Origin: Flectobacillus roseus
Lineage (GTDB): Bacteria; Bacteroidota; Bacteroidia; Cytophagales; Spirosomataceae
Reading direction: 5' to 3' (one strand)
Assembly (NCBI RefSeq): GCF_030056665.1
Contig: NZ_JASHIG010000011.1
Length of the DNA stretch: 64,000 nucleotides
Below, piece by piece: positions 1 through 8,615 of the stretch (within the stretch, counting starts at the first letter, position 1; the number at the start of each line of letters is the position of its first letter). A program made the position numbers and the translations under genes. The notes below the pieces were generated by a model. It searched no databases and was not told the DNA's origin. It worked only from the letters and a program-made list of their open reading frames with translations.

Positions 1-51
1 GTATACACTAGCAATAGCGAAAATCAACACATAAACTCTCAAGTTGGTCAT
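1..51 (-). CDS. Partial CDS, 5' end of a membrane or secreted protein
   Basis: An open frame starts with ATG at 51 on the minus strand and runs off the window edge after 17 codons. It reads MTNLRVYVLIFAIASVY, with a hydrophobic stretch that could be the start of a signal peptide. It lies just downstream of the terminator that ends the DUF6089 gene, so it would be a separate unit. In related genomes another barrel protein or envelope gene often follows here, but 17 residues cannot identify it. Confidence 0.35.
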   Translation of the reverse strand, partial: MTNLRVYVLIFAIASVY

Positions 52-84
52 AAAATAATGGAAAAGTAGTTTTCTAAGGAACAA

Positions 85-112
85 AAAAGTCAGGCATTAA
101 ATCCTGACTTTT
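85..112 (-). terminator. Rho-independent terminator after the DUF6089 gene
   Basis: A 10-bp perfect stem (AAAAGTCAGG / CCTGACTTTT) encloses an 8-nt loop. On the minus strand a T-run follows it. It lies about 64 nt past the stop of the DUF6089 gene. Confidence 0.75.
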
Positions 113-175
113 AGGCTTGTAGCGTATTTCAAATTACTTTTATAAGTAAAAATTATACCAATTTTTCTATAATCA

Positions 176-1222
176 CTAACGAAGTGGAGGACACTTTATT
201 TTAGTTGGAATATAATAAATCAACTTCACAGAAGTAAGCATATAAGAGTCCTTATATTTGCTATTACCTCGAGCATCAGTACGATCTGAAAAACCTGGTA
301 CCGACGAATAGGTAAATGGATCAACCCCTGAACCTGGATTGTAAACACCTATAGAGGTTAGATAATTAATCACACCATTGGTACGATCTTTACCCGAATA
401 GGCTGCTGTTCGTTCTAAAGTACGATTGGCCATTGCAACAGACAATGTACTCTGTGTGGCTAAATCTGCTGGATCTGCATAAAATCCACCAACGTCATCA
501 AGATAATCGGTCATCGTAAATCTATATCCGATTTCAAGTCCTAAGTCAAAATTATGATTGAGCTTATATCTAACGCCAATTCCAAGTGGTGCCGAAACGC
601 TGATTAAAGAATAAGGTTGAGCATACCCCGGTAAACCCTGCCCTTCGGTATGAAGAGGTTGTAGGCGTACCCAATCACTTTGATCAGGAAATAAAGTCTT
701 GTCAGGTTTTGCCATTGGATCATGCGCAAATACTGCTACTCCCCCAAAAATATAAGGAATAACCGCCGCACGACGCACAGAACCTTTGGCTGTTCTTACA
801 AAATCATATTGTCCAACAATCGAGAATTCTTTGATGTCATTACGAAAATGGAGATTACGCATAAAGTTTGCCTCAAAGCCAGGAACACCATCCATGTAAT
901 TATCATCACCAAAAATCCGAGCCCATGTCAGGCCAAATCTTAAGCCAAATTGTGGAGACAACTGACGGGTGAAATTAAATGAGGCATTCCAGCGAACGCC
1001 ATTGATGGTTGACTGTAAAAAGCGGTTGTACGGCGATAGCTCTCCATAATAGTGTGATGATCCTACACCAATGCTCACTGACGAATAAGCCTCGAATGTC
1101 TTTCTTTTCTTTGGCTGATCTTTGCTTCCGAATAAGTTCGAAAACTTGAATTGAGCATTACTCTCATGGAAACCAAACACACCTAACATCAAGAAAAACA
1201 CTAGTGCAATATTTTTTTTCAT
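176..1222 (-). CDS. DUF6089-type outer-membrane beta-barrel protein
   Basis: 348 residues with a signal peptide of about 24 residues ending NAQ. Alternating, aromatic-rich stretches follow (for example GVRYKLNHNFDLGLEIGYRF around residues 210-235), as expected of a beta-barrel. The motif VGSSHYYGELSP near residue 53 and the last strand (SVKLIYYIPTK) match what I know of the DUF6089 family. That family is common in Cytophagales and usually lies beside NAD kinase, as here. Function is unknown; a structural or assembly role in the outer membrane is inference. It lies about 140 nt downstream of nadK on the same strand. Confidence 0.8.
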   Translation of the reverse strand: MKKNIALVFFLMLGVFGFHESNAQFKFSNLFGSKDQPKKRKTFEAYSSVSIGVGSSHYYGELSPYNRFLQSTINGVRWNASFNFTRQLSPQFGLRFGLTWARIFGDDNYMDGVPGFEANFMRNLHFRNDIKEFSIVGQYDFVRTAKGSVRRAAVIPYIFGGVAVFAHDPMAKPDKTLFPDQSDWVRLQPLHTEGQGLPGYAQPYSLISVSAPLGIGVRYKLNHNFDLGLEIGYRFTMTDYLDDVGGFYADPADLATQSTLSVAMANRTLERTAAYSGKDRTNGVINYLTSIGVYNPGSGVDPFTYSSVPGFSDRTDARGNSKYKDSYMLTSVKLIYYIPTKIKCPPLR

Positions 1223-1360
1223 AAGTCGGGTCTGAATAACTTCTGGTTTGACAGCGTGATAATTTGCGATTATTAAGGTAAATATATGTTAATAAACGTT
1301 AATATTTTGCTTTTGGTATGCTGACTAATTTTTTGAAACGTTTATTATCGAGTTGGCTTT

Positions 1361-2251
1361 TTAGTTGCGGATATCAAGTCCCCAATTTAATTTACTTCTT
1401 AGCGTATTGAGAAAATTGGTATTGGATAATTTCAACAAATTAGCCTTAAATTTTTCTCTTTCCATCCTGATTTTTACATTTCCATCCACAACCTTCGATC
1501 TTGCATCAAGTGAAATTAGGTAATTGGCACTTCTACTCTCTACCTCAAAATCTAAGATTGAATCGGTAGTCACTACCAATGGTCTTACGTTAAGGTTGTG
1601 TGGACTCATCGGTGCTATTACAAAAATATCGGAACTTGGCATTACCAAAGGTCCTCCGACACTCAAATTATAACCCGTCGAACCCGTAGCAGTGGCAATA
1701 ATCAAGCCATCAGCCCAATAAGCATTGAGATATTCACCATTAAGATATGCCTTTACCACAATCATAGAAGAGGTATCTGTTTTCATGATACCCAGTTCAT
1801 TGAGTCCAAAATTTAAACCATCAAATATATCAATAGGTTTTCCATTCAACTGTGTACTGATGCTTACCAGTGTGCGTTTGTCGAGGCTATAATGCTCGTT
1901 GAACAGCTCATCCAGACTTTCTTGAATTTTATCAGGTGAGATCGTCGCTAAAAAACCGAGACGACCCGTATTGATACCCAAAATTGGTATTTCATAATCA
2001 CCTACGTGGGTAACAGCATCTAGCAAAGTACCATCGCCGCCCAAGCTAAAAACAAACTGGGCATCAGCTAGGTCTTTTTGAGAGGTATATATCGAGGTTG
2101 AATTGTAAACAATTCCTTTTTCTTGGAGAAATTTATGATACGATTCAGAGATTTGCAACGATACCCCTTTGGCATCGAGGGTATCAAACATTGTTTGTAC
2201 AAATGGCTTTACGGAATCGTTGAAATTACGCCCATGAATGGCTATTTTCAT
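1361..2251 (-). CDS. nadK: NAD kinase
   Basis: 296 residues, normal for bacterial NAD kinase, a cytoplasmic enzyme that phosphorylates NAD+ at the 2'-OH to give NADP+. The family signature GGDGTLL is at residues 71-77, with the GGDG aspartate that acts in catalysis. A nucleotide-binding NELG motif is near 151-154, and the glycine-rich ATATGSTGYNLS is at about 186-197. It lies between a CBS-domain gene and the DUF6089 gene on the same strand, an order commonly seen in Bacteroidota. A hairpin at 2407-2441 separates it from the CBS gene, so it probably has its own promoter in the 200-nt gap. Confidence 0.96.
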   Translation of the reverse strand: MKIAIHGRNFNDSVKPFVQTMFDTLDAKGVSLQISESYHKFLQEKGIVYNSTSIYTSQKDLADAQFVFSLGGDGTLLDAVTHVGDYEIPILGINTGRLGFLATISPDKIQESLDELFNEHYSLDKRTLVSISTQLNGKPIDIFDGLNFGLNELGIMKTDTSSMIVVKAYLNGEYLNAYWADGLIIATATGSTGYNLSVGGPLVMPSSDIFVIAPMSPHNLNVRPLVVTTDSILDFEVESRSANYLISLDARSKVVDGNVKIRMEREKFKANLLKLSNTNFLNTLRSKLNWGLDIRN

Positions 2252-2406
2252 TCTACTACAAATTCTTATATTACTGTAAAATCAAACAAAATGGGCTATT
2301 CGACAAAATTCAATGAATTTGAATTTTGTTCTTTGCTCCCATAAACAAAAGAAGAGATTCATTTTGGAAAAGGCAAATTTAAGGCTTGATTTTGCAAGAA
2401 ATAATA

Positions 2407-2441
2407 AAACCCATAAGATTTAGTGAGTTCTTATGGGTTTT
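2407..2441 (-). terminator. Terminator after the CBS-domain gene
   Basis: A 13-bp stem (AAAACCCATAAGA / TCTTATGGGTTTT) lies 11 nt beyond the CBS gene stop, with T-runs on the minus strand inside and after the stem. It also stands between that gene and nadK. Confidence 0.75.
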
Positions 2442-2451
2442 CAAAATTTTA

Positions 2452-3117
2452 TTACAAGTCCAAATATCTCATCAGCATATCGAATCGCTCTTTGTCAGGT
2501 GTTACAATTGGCTCAAAAGCATATGCTCCAATTATATGATATTCAAAGCGTTCGAGAGTCGCCACCACTGGTGATATATCTCTCCGATTAAGCTTGAGCG
2601 TTAAAATATCTCTATAGTTCGACGATTCATCGCCACTTGTATAATAGCTACTGATAACTTTGGTATCATTTGCCTCAATCAGCCGACTGATTTCGGAAAG
2701 CGAATAGTCACGATTACTTATGGCAATTTCGATGATAGCACCTAGTTCTTGTGAACCTAACTTTTTAGTAAGCTCATTAAGAAGTTCATTTACAAGTATG
2801 GTTCCCACAAAATGATGTTCGTGGTCAAGTACTGCAATTACCTCTAAGTCAAATTTTTGAGATTGAGCCAATACCTCGTAAAGGTGTTGGTTTTCTAAAA
2901 CAAAAACATCTGGACACTCAGGCTGCAAAGCCACCATCGGCAATGATTCATCAGCATCTATCAGTATATCTTGACTTATCAATCCTCTGTATTCGGTATC
3001 TTCTACAATTGCTAATTGCCCAACCTTATAATCCTCCATCCACCCCAAAGCGTCTCCAACAGTGTCACTGGATTTCAGAATGGGTAAAACATGATTTATT
3101 ATATCTTTTGCAAGCAT
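2452..3117 (-). CDS. CBS-domain protein
   Basis: About 221 residues from the start chosen here (MLAKDIINH); an upstream ATG at 3144 would add nine residues (MRTTYHFIT) that look non-native. Two CBS motifs fill the N-terminal half: a first one with VGDALGWMEDYKVGQLAIVED, and a second containing FDLEVIAVLDHEHHFVGTI. The C-terminal part, about residues 140-221, resembles an ACT-like fold rather than an enzyme domain. CBS pairs bind adenosyl nucleotides and act as energy sensors. The gene sits upstream of nadK on the same strand, so a link to nucleotide status is plausible but inferred. No catalytic domain is visible. Confidence 0.8.
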   Translation of the reverse strand: MLAKDIINHVLPILKSSDTVGDALGWMEDYKVGQLAIVEDTEYRGLISQDILIDADESLPMVALQPECPDVFVLENQHLYEVLAQSQKFDLEVIAVLDHEHHFVGTILVNELLNELTKKLGSQELGAIIEIAISNRDYSLSEISRLIEANDTKVISSYYTSGDESSNYRDILTLKLNRRDISPVVATLERFEYHIIGAYAFEPIVTPDKERFDMLMRYLDL

Positions 3118-3242
3118 TGTAATAAAGTGGTAAGTTGTTCTCAATAGCAGAACTCAAGAAATGACCTTCTTATTGTTCTCTATTTTCTAAAATTAATGAT
3201 TTAATGGCAACTTCCCAATTCGATAAGTCAAATATTTGCTTG

Positions 3243-4025
3243 CTAACACGCCAATTCTAACTGTGTGATGGGCGTTTTTTCTAACCAAGTACTCAATATT
3301 TTGTTAAACTCTTCAGGACGTTCCATCATTGGAGCGTGGCAACACTTGTCGATGAAGTGTAATTCTGAGTTTTCAATCAATCGATTAAACTCATGTCCTA
3401 CCTGAGGTGGAGTAATGGTATCATTAAGTCCCCAAACCAACAAAGTCGGCACTTTGATATTAACCACTTCTTTGGCCATATTGTTTCTTTGAGCCGATTT
3501 TGCGATGGCAATAATGCGAATTACTTTCTGTGCGCTATTAGTAATATCAAAAACTTCGTCAATTAGTTCCTTTGTGGCCGTTTGAGGCTCATAAAATGTA
3601 TATTCTACACGCTCTTTAATGTATTCGTAACTTCCACGCTTTGGATATGAACCACCCATGCCATTTTCGAATAGCCCAGAGCTACCTGTCAATACTAATC
3701 TTTTTACTTTTGTAGGATTTTTCAAGGTAAAAATCAATCCCACATGACCGCCCAACGAATTGCCTAAAAGAGTTAGATTATCAAGACCTTTCCAACTAAC
3801 AAATCCTTCAATGAATTCTGTTAATCCTTCACAGCCTGCCTTAGTAATAGGCATGGTGTAAATTGGCATCATTGGAATAATTACACGATAGTCTTTTTTA
3901 AAGCCTTCGATAACTCCCTCCCAGTTGCTCAATGCACCGAAAAGTCCATGCAATAACATCAAGGTTTCACCTTGTCCTTCGTCAATATATTTATATCCGT
4001 TTCCTTCGTGAATCTGGTAGTTCAT
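3243..4025 (-). CDS. Alpha/beta-fold hydrolase
   Basis: 260 residues with the full alpha/beta-hydrolase layout: oxyanion loop HGLFG at 26-30, nucleophile elbow GNSLGG with Ser90, acid Asp202 in the GLND turn, and base His230 in CCHAPMMERPEEF. There is no signal peptide, so it is cytoplasmic. It most resembles MhpC/BioH-like esterases; the substrate cannot be read from sequence. It stands alone, upstream of the CBS gene on the same strand with a 97-nt gap, and is preceded by a 610-nt non-coding stretch. Confidence 0.88.
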   Translation of the reverse strand: MNYQIHEGNGYKYIDEGQGETLMLLHGLFGALSNWEGVIEGFKKDYRVIIPMMPIYTMPITKAGCEGLTEFIEGFVSWKGLDNLTLLGNSLGGHVGLIFTLKNPTKVKRLVLTGSSGLFENGMGGSYPKRGSYEYIKERVEYTFYEPQTATKELIDEVFDITNSAQKVIRIIAIAKSAQRNNMAKEVVNIKVPTLLVWGLNDTITPPQVGHEFNRLIENSELHFIDKCCHAPMMERPEEFNKILSTWLEKTPITQLELAC

Positions 4026-4635
4026 AACTATTTGAGGTTTGAAATTTCGACTGAATAAAGTGTATATTATTCAATCTCATGGTTCGATTAGTTTTTGGAC
4101 AAATTCAATAATTTTCTGAATAAAAACTAGCAGAATATAATCTATAAAAAGAATAGACTTTTATACTTTTTTCTAAAAAATAATCATTGCATCGATATTC
4201 ATAAAATCATCTTCTGGGTGAACCTTACAATGGTTTTGTTCAATTTTAGAAGTGAATTATCTCTATGCAAAATAACAAAAAATATCTAAAATAATCCTAG
4301 TTTTTACTACCTGTGTTCAAAATTCTTTTCAAAAAATATCATAAAAAAAGGCACACAAAAACTATAATTATTTAAAAATCAAATACTTAAATTTACAAAT
4401 CAAATATAGATGATTTTATTCATTTTATGAAAAATTAATAATTCAGTATTTTACACTTAAAATCAAAAAAAATAGACATATAAAAATAATACAATTTTCC
4501 TTTATTTTGTCATACAGCTAACAAACACACTCAAAAACAGATTTTTGTCAGGGAGATAATTTTTGTTTAATATTTTTTAAACAAAATAGGTTATTTCGTA
4601 CTTAAATTTTAAACAAAGACATAAAAACGAAGTAT
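4026..4635. other. Non-coding, very AT-rich divergent intergenic region
   Basis: This 610-nt gap separates divergent genes (hydrolase on minus, FAD oxidoreductase on plus). It is dominated by A and T runs. I find no convincing open frame, tRNA or strong hairpin, and no exact TAnnTTTG promoter close to either start. Near-matches such as TTATTTCG at about 4590 lie just upstream of the plus-strand gene. Confidence 0.5.
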
Positions 4636-5856
4636 ATGGTACTCATTATAGGAGCAGGAATTGCTGGTTTAAGTTGCGCTTCTTACCTACATTCTAAGGG
4701 CTTTGAAACTCGCATTTTAGAGGCCTCAGATGATATTGGAGGGCGGGTAAGAACAGATACAGAAAATGGATTTTTACTAGATAGAGGTTTTCAAATTTTA
4801 TTAACATCATATCCTGAAGCACAACAATTATTAAATTTTGAAACACTCGATTTGAAGGAGTTTAAGTCTGGTGCACTTATCAAAACTGAGCAGGGATTTA
4901 GCACGCTCGCTAATCCATTTAAGGAGCCTAGCGAGTTACTATCTTCACTATTTTCTTCGGTGGGTACTTTGGCCGACAAGCTCCGCGTTGCACGACTTAG
5001 TTGGGAAGCACAAGGACTCGATGAGGAAATTATGGAAAGACCTACGGAGTCGACATTAGCGTTTTTACAAGCTTATGGATTTTCAGAAAAGTTTATTTCC
5101 GATTTTTTCAAGCCCTTCTTCGGAGGAGTTTTCCTAGAAAATGAACTGAAAACCTCCGCTTCTTTTTTCAAATATATTTTTGGGAAATTCTATGATGGCG
5201 AAGCTACCATTCCTGCCACTGGGATGCAGCAAATCGCCAAACAGATAGCGTCAAAATTACCCGCAAATACTATTCGCTTGAATACTAAGGTGAGTAAAAT
5301 TCAGGGAAATACAGTGGTACTTTCTGATGGTGAATATATTGTGGCAAATCAAATCGTGATTGCTACTGATAGTTATCAAGCTGCACAGTTGTTGGGTAAA
5401 CCTTTACCTACTCAGTTCAACAGTACTATTTGTAGTTATTTTGAAGCTCCTAAGTCGCCTTTAGACAAACCTATGTTGGCGTTGAATCCAAACAGAAATG
5501 GTTTAATCCATAACTTGTGCGTACCTAGCGATATAGCTCCACATTATGCGCCTGAAGGAAAAGCGTTGGTATCAGTTTCTACCCAAAATGCTCCTTCTCT
5601 TTCGGATGAATCTTGGGAAAAACAATTGAGAATAGAATTAAAAGATTGGTTTGGGGCAGAGGTAGATTCATGGAAATTTTTGAAGAAATATGAGATAAAA
5701 GAATCTTTGAATTCTTTCCCAGCAGGTAGTGTATTGAATCCTCAATTTAAAATAGCTGAAAATTTGTACCAATGTGGTGACTGGACCAGCTATCCATCAC
5801 TCAATGCAGCCATGATGTCGGGAAGAAAAGTGGCTGAATTAATCGGCAATTCATGA
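4636..5856 (+). CDS. FAD-dependent amine oxidase / phytoene-desaturase-like oxidoreductase
   Basis: 406 residues. An N-terminal Rossmann dinucleotide fold carries GAGIAG at 6-11, ends in the ribose-binding Glu29, and is followed by the GGRVRT motif at 35-40 typical of the flavin amine oxidase/desaturase superfamily. The C-terminus (about 375-401) has the second FAD motif, GDWTSYPSLNAAMMSG. There is no signal peptide. Family members oxidise amines or desaturate carotenoids; no carotenoid genes lie nearby, so the substrate is unknown. It converges on a second, unrelated FAD oxidoreductase, with a hairpin between them. Confidence 0.88.
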   Translation: MVLIIGAGIAGLSCASYLHSKGFETRILEASDDIGGRVRTDTENGFLLDRGFQILLTSYPEAQQLLNFETLDLKEFKSGALIKTEQGFSTLANPFKEPSELLSSLFSSVGTLADKLRVARLSWEAQGLDEEIMERPTESTLAFLQAYGFSEKFISDFFKPFFGGVFLENELKTSASFFKYIFGKFYDGEATIPATGMQQIAKQIASKLPANTIRLNTKVSKIQGNTVVLSDGEYIVANQIVIATDSYQAAQLLGKPLPTQFNSTICSYFEAPKSPLDKPMLALNPNRNGLIHNLCVPSDIAPHYAPEGKALVSVSTQNAPSLSDESWEKQLRIELKDWFGAEVDSWKFLKKYEIKESLNSFPAGSVLNPQFKIAENLYQCGDWTSYPSLNAAMMSGRKVAELIGNS

Positions 5857-5863
5857 TATCGAA

Positions 5864-5904
5864 ATCACAAACATGAGTCATCCCGAATGTCTCATGTTTG
5901 TGAT
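5864..5904. terminator. Hairpin between convergent FAD oxidoreductase genes
   Basis: A perfect 14-bp stem (ATCACAAACATGAG / CTCATGTTTGTGAT) with a 13-nt loop fills the 61-nt gap between two convergent genes. Neither strand has a clear T-run, so it may be an mRNA 3'-end stabiliser rather than a classical terminator. Confidence 0.65.
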
Positions 5905-5917
5905 ACATCTTCAATAT

Positions 5918-6847
5918 TTAGCAAATCGCCTGAGCTACAGCTTGTCCAGACAAAAATGCACCTTCGACGTTACCAATGCCAAAGGCATCGCCACCAATAT
6001 AAATAGGATAATTTTTTAATTGAAGAAAGGGCGCAGTCGCTCGTTGTGATGCCAAGGCATATCTCCAACGGTGTATCTGATAAGTATCTATCTGTTCAAC
6101 ATTCACTATATCCGAAACCGAAGCGATTAATTCAGAAGCAACTTTTTCAGCATTTTCTTCAAGGTGAGACTGGGAATAATCTGCTGAAGCATGAATTGTT
6201 AGGGTAGGATGCTCTGTTAAGCCCTTTTCAGCGTTATCTACTATCCATGAGACAGGACTATTTTCTAAAATTCTTCCCCCTGTAATCGTACTATCTGAAT
6301 ACTTAAGTTTTGCCATAACCGCCCAACACGGGTCGTATTGAATAGAATTTAAAATATTTTTCTCCTCATCTTCCAGCAAAATATCAGAATCTTCAAACAG
6401 CTGTAAAACCTGTGGGATTGGAGCCGAAATAATCAATTGATCAAAGTCATATTGCTCTCCCGATTCTGCAAAAGCTACACCATGGGCTATTCGCACGATT
6501 TTCTCGGTCAATTTTACATCAAGTCCTTGAGCCATAAATTTTGGAAGAGCGTTCATGCCATCGGGACAAACATAACGAAGATGAGTTCTATCGGTCACTT
6601 TCCAAGATTTGACTACTTGCTTTTGTACAGCATCATCAATAAATTCTTGAAAAATTGCTGACTTAACCGAAAAGTATTGTGCACCATGATCGGCTTTGGT
6701 ATCTGCAAATCTTCTGGTAGCCATCCTACCGCCTACTCCTCTTCCCTTGTCTACAATCGTAACTGCAAATGAATCTTGCACAAGAACTTGTCCTGCACGA
6801 AGCCCAGCAATTCCTGCTCCGATAATAAGAATTTTTTGTTTTGACAT
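5918..6847 (-). CDS. Renalase-like NAD(P)/FAD-dependent oxidoreductase
   Basis: About 309 residues from the start at 6847 (MSKQKILIIGAG). A longer form from 6874 would add MLLNTNLKD, which pushes the nucleotide-binding strand away from the N-terminus. Features are GAGIAG at about 10-15, GRGVGGRMATRR at about 35-46, then DHGAQYF, the hallmark of the bacterial renalase-like family. The C-terminal IGGDAFGIGNVEGAFLSG closes the FAD site. Bacterial renalases oxidise non-productive dihydropyridine isomers of NAD(P)H, so a housekeeping repair role is plausible but not shown here. It is convergent with the preceding FAD enzyme. Confidence 0.85.
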   Translation of the reverse strand: MSKQKILIIGAGIAGLRAGQVLVQDSFAVTIVDKGRGVGGRMATRRFADTKADHGAQYFSVKSAIFQEFIDDAVQKQVVKSWKVTDRTHLRYVCPDGMNALPKFMAQGLDVKLTEKIVRIAHGVAFAESGEQYDFDQLIISAPIPQVLQLFEDSDILLEDEEKNILNSIQYDPCWAVMAKLKYSDSTITGGRILENSPVSWIVDNAEKGLTEHPTLTIHASADYSQSHLEENAEKVASELIASVSDIVNVEQIDTYQIHRWRYALASQRATAPFLQLKNYPIYIGGDAFGIGNVEGAFLSGQAVAQAIC

Positions 6848-7023
6848 ATCCTTTAAATTGGTATTTAACAACAAAACCTCATTCCTTCCTAATTGTTAGC
6901 ACAATCTTCGATTTGTACTCAAAAAGCTATTTTTTCTCTGAATTTTTCAAGAATTTATCAAATAGTTATAAAAATCAGCTCGAATACTGACAGATATAGC
7001 CCTAATTCATTCAAAGATTTTAT

Positions 7024-7031
7024 TAACTTTG
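7024..7031 (+). promoter_or_regulatory. Possible -7 element for the haloperoxidase gene
   Basis: TAACTTTG matches the Bacteroidota -7 consensus TAnnTTTG. No TTG stands at the right -33 spacing. It would give a leader of about 110 nt. Confidence 0.3.
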
Positions 7032-7148
7032 GCGATACAAGCATTGTTGGTAAACAATTATATATAAAACACAGAATCTATTTCGAAAACTGCAAAAAGA
7101 ACCTACTCGTTAACCATTTTTGCATTAACCAAAAACTATACTTCTCAG

Positions 7149-8471
7149 ATGAAAAGACTATTCCTTTTTGTATTGCTAGCTACTGCGATTTTTAGCTGTA
7201 AAAAAAGTAATGAAAATTGGCAGCAAGCAGCGGCAAATCCAGAGTTTTTAAGAAGAACACAATCCCAACTTACCGAATCCATCATTCACGACATTTTTGC
7301 ACCTCCTGTATCAAGTCGTATTTATATGTATTCAGCCCTAGCGGCTTATGAAGCACTAGCGGCAGGAAACACCAATTATCAATCAATGGTAGGTCAATTG
7401 AAAGGGTTCAAAAAAGTAGCAAAACCAGAAGCTGGCAAAGAATACTCCTATCCTGTTGCCGCTGTACGTGCCTACCTGACTATTGGTAAAAACTTGACTT
7501 TTGCGCAAGAAATTTATGTTGACTTTGAGAAAAAACTAGAAAAGGACTATAAGGCAACAGGTATTCCAAGTGAGGTTTATGAGCGTTCAATAGCCTTTGG
7601 AGATTCGATTGCAGCATCAATTATGAATTACTCAAAAGGTGATAATTACAAGCAAACTCGTGGTTTCCGTTATACCGTAACTCAGAAAAAAGGAACTTGG
7701 GTACCAACTCCTCCTGCCTACATTGATGCAGCCGAGCCATATTGGTCAAAAATCCGTCCTGCTACTTTAGATACTTCTTCTCAATTTATGCCCCCAAGAC
7801 CTTACGAATACGATATGACCAAAGGTAGTAAGTATTATGATATGGTAATGGATGTATACAATACCATCAATAACCTTACTGAAGAGCAAAGAAACATTGC
7901 CAATTTCTGGGATTGTAATCCGTTCAAAATGAATATTACGGGTCATGCGATGTTTGCTACAAAAAAGGTTTCTCCTGGTGGTCACTGGATGGCAATTGTA
8001 ACACAAACCTCTCGTCAACTCAAAGCAGATATTTATCAAACATCAGAAGCTTACTTGCTAACTTCTATGGCAATTTTCGATGGGTTTATTTCTTGTTGGG
8101 ACGAAAAATATCGTTCTATCAAGGTTCGTCCAGAAACTGTTATTAATGAATTGGTGGACAAAAACTGGCAACCAGTTCTTCAAACACCTCCTTTCCCAGA
8201 ATATACTTCTGGGCACTCTGTAATTTCAGGTGCTGCTTCTGTTGCGCTTTCAAGTGTATTGGGAGACAATGTAGCTTTTGCCGATTCTTCTGAAATGCAG
8301 TACGGTTTGCCAGTGCGCAACTTCAAATCGTATAAAGATGCCGCCGAAGAAGCTTCTATTAGTCGACTATACGGAGGTATTCACTTCCGTCCAGCTTTAG
8401 ATTTAGGTCTAGAACAAGGTCGAAAAGTAGGAGGTTGGGTCATTACCAAGGTGAAGACACGCAAGAAATAA
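7149..8471 (+). CDS. Vanadium-dependent haloperoxidase / PAP2-family lipoprotein
   Basis: 440 residues. A lipoprotein signal peptide ends in IFSC with the lipidated Cys at 17, so the protein is anchored in the envelope. The C-terminal half has the three conserved blocks of the vanadium haloperoxidase/PAP2 superfamily: KVRPE near 325-329, SGHS at 354-357, and SR-x5-H-x5-D (Ser405, Arg406, His412, Asp418). These residues bind vanadate or phosphate. Activity may be haloperoxidase or acid phosphatase; the sequence alone does not decide. No partner gene is adjacent. A 16-bp terminator hairpin follows. Confidence 0.88.
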   Translation: MKRLFLFVLLATAIFSCKKSNENWQQAAANPEFLRRTQSQLTESIIHDIFAPPVSSRIYMYSALAAYEALAAGNTNYQSMVGQLKGFKKVAKPEAGKEYSYPVAAVRAYLTIGKNLTFAQEIYVDFEKKLEKDYKATGIPSEVYERSIAFGDSIAASIMNYSKGDNYKQTRGFRYTVTQKKGTWVPTPPAYIDAAEPYWSKIRPATLDTSSQFMPPRPYEYDMTKGSKYYDMVMDVYNTINNLTEEQRNIANFWDCNPFKMNITGHAMFATKKVSPGGHWMAIVTQTSRQLKADIYQTSEAYLLTSMAIFDGFISCWDEKYRSIKVRPETVINELVDKNWQPVLQTPPFPEYTSGHSVISGAASVALSSVLGDNVAFADSSEMQYGLPVRNFKSYKDAAEEASISRLYGGIHFRPALDLGLEQGRKVGGWVITKVKTRKK

Positions 8472-8494
8472 AATGGTTTATCAGTATAAATCTC

Positions 8495-8532
8495 ACGAAG
8501 TCCCAAATTTCATCGTAAATTTGGGACTTCGT
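8495..8532 (+). terminator. Terminator after the haloperoxidase gene
   Basis: A perfect 16-bp stem (ACGAAGTCCCAAATTT and its complement) with a 6-nt loop lies 24 nt past the stop codon. There is no long T-run after the stem. Confidence 0.65.
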
Positions 8533-8615
8533 TGCTTATCAACAACTGGGAGCAAATCCACCAATAAGACTATCTGCATCACCAAAGGATGTAGATTCTA
8601 AAATAAAAGCCAATA

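Noticed and set aside
6893..7195. 100-residue ORF before the haloperoxidase gene
   Set aside because: It overlaps the real gene start in another frame, has low-complexity composition and no recognisable feature.
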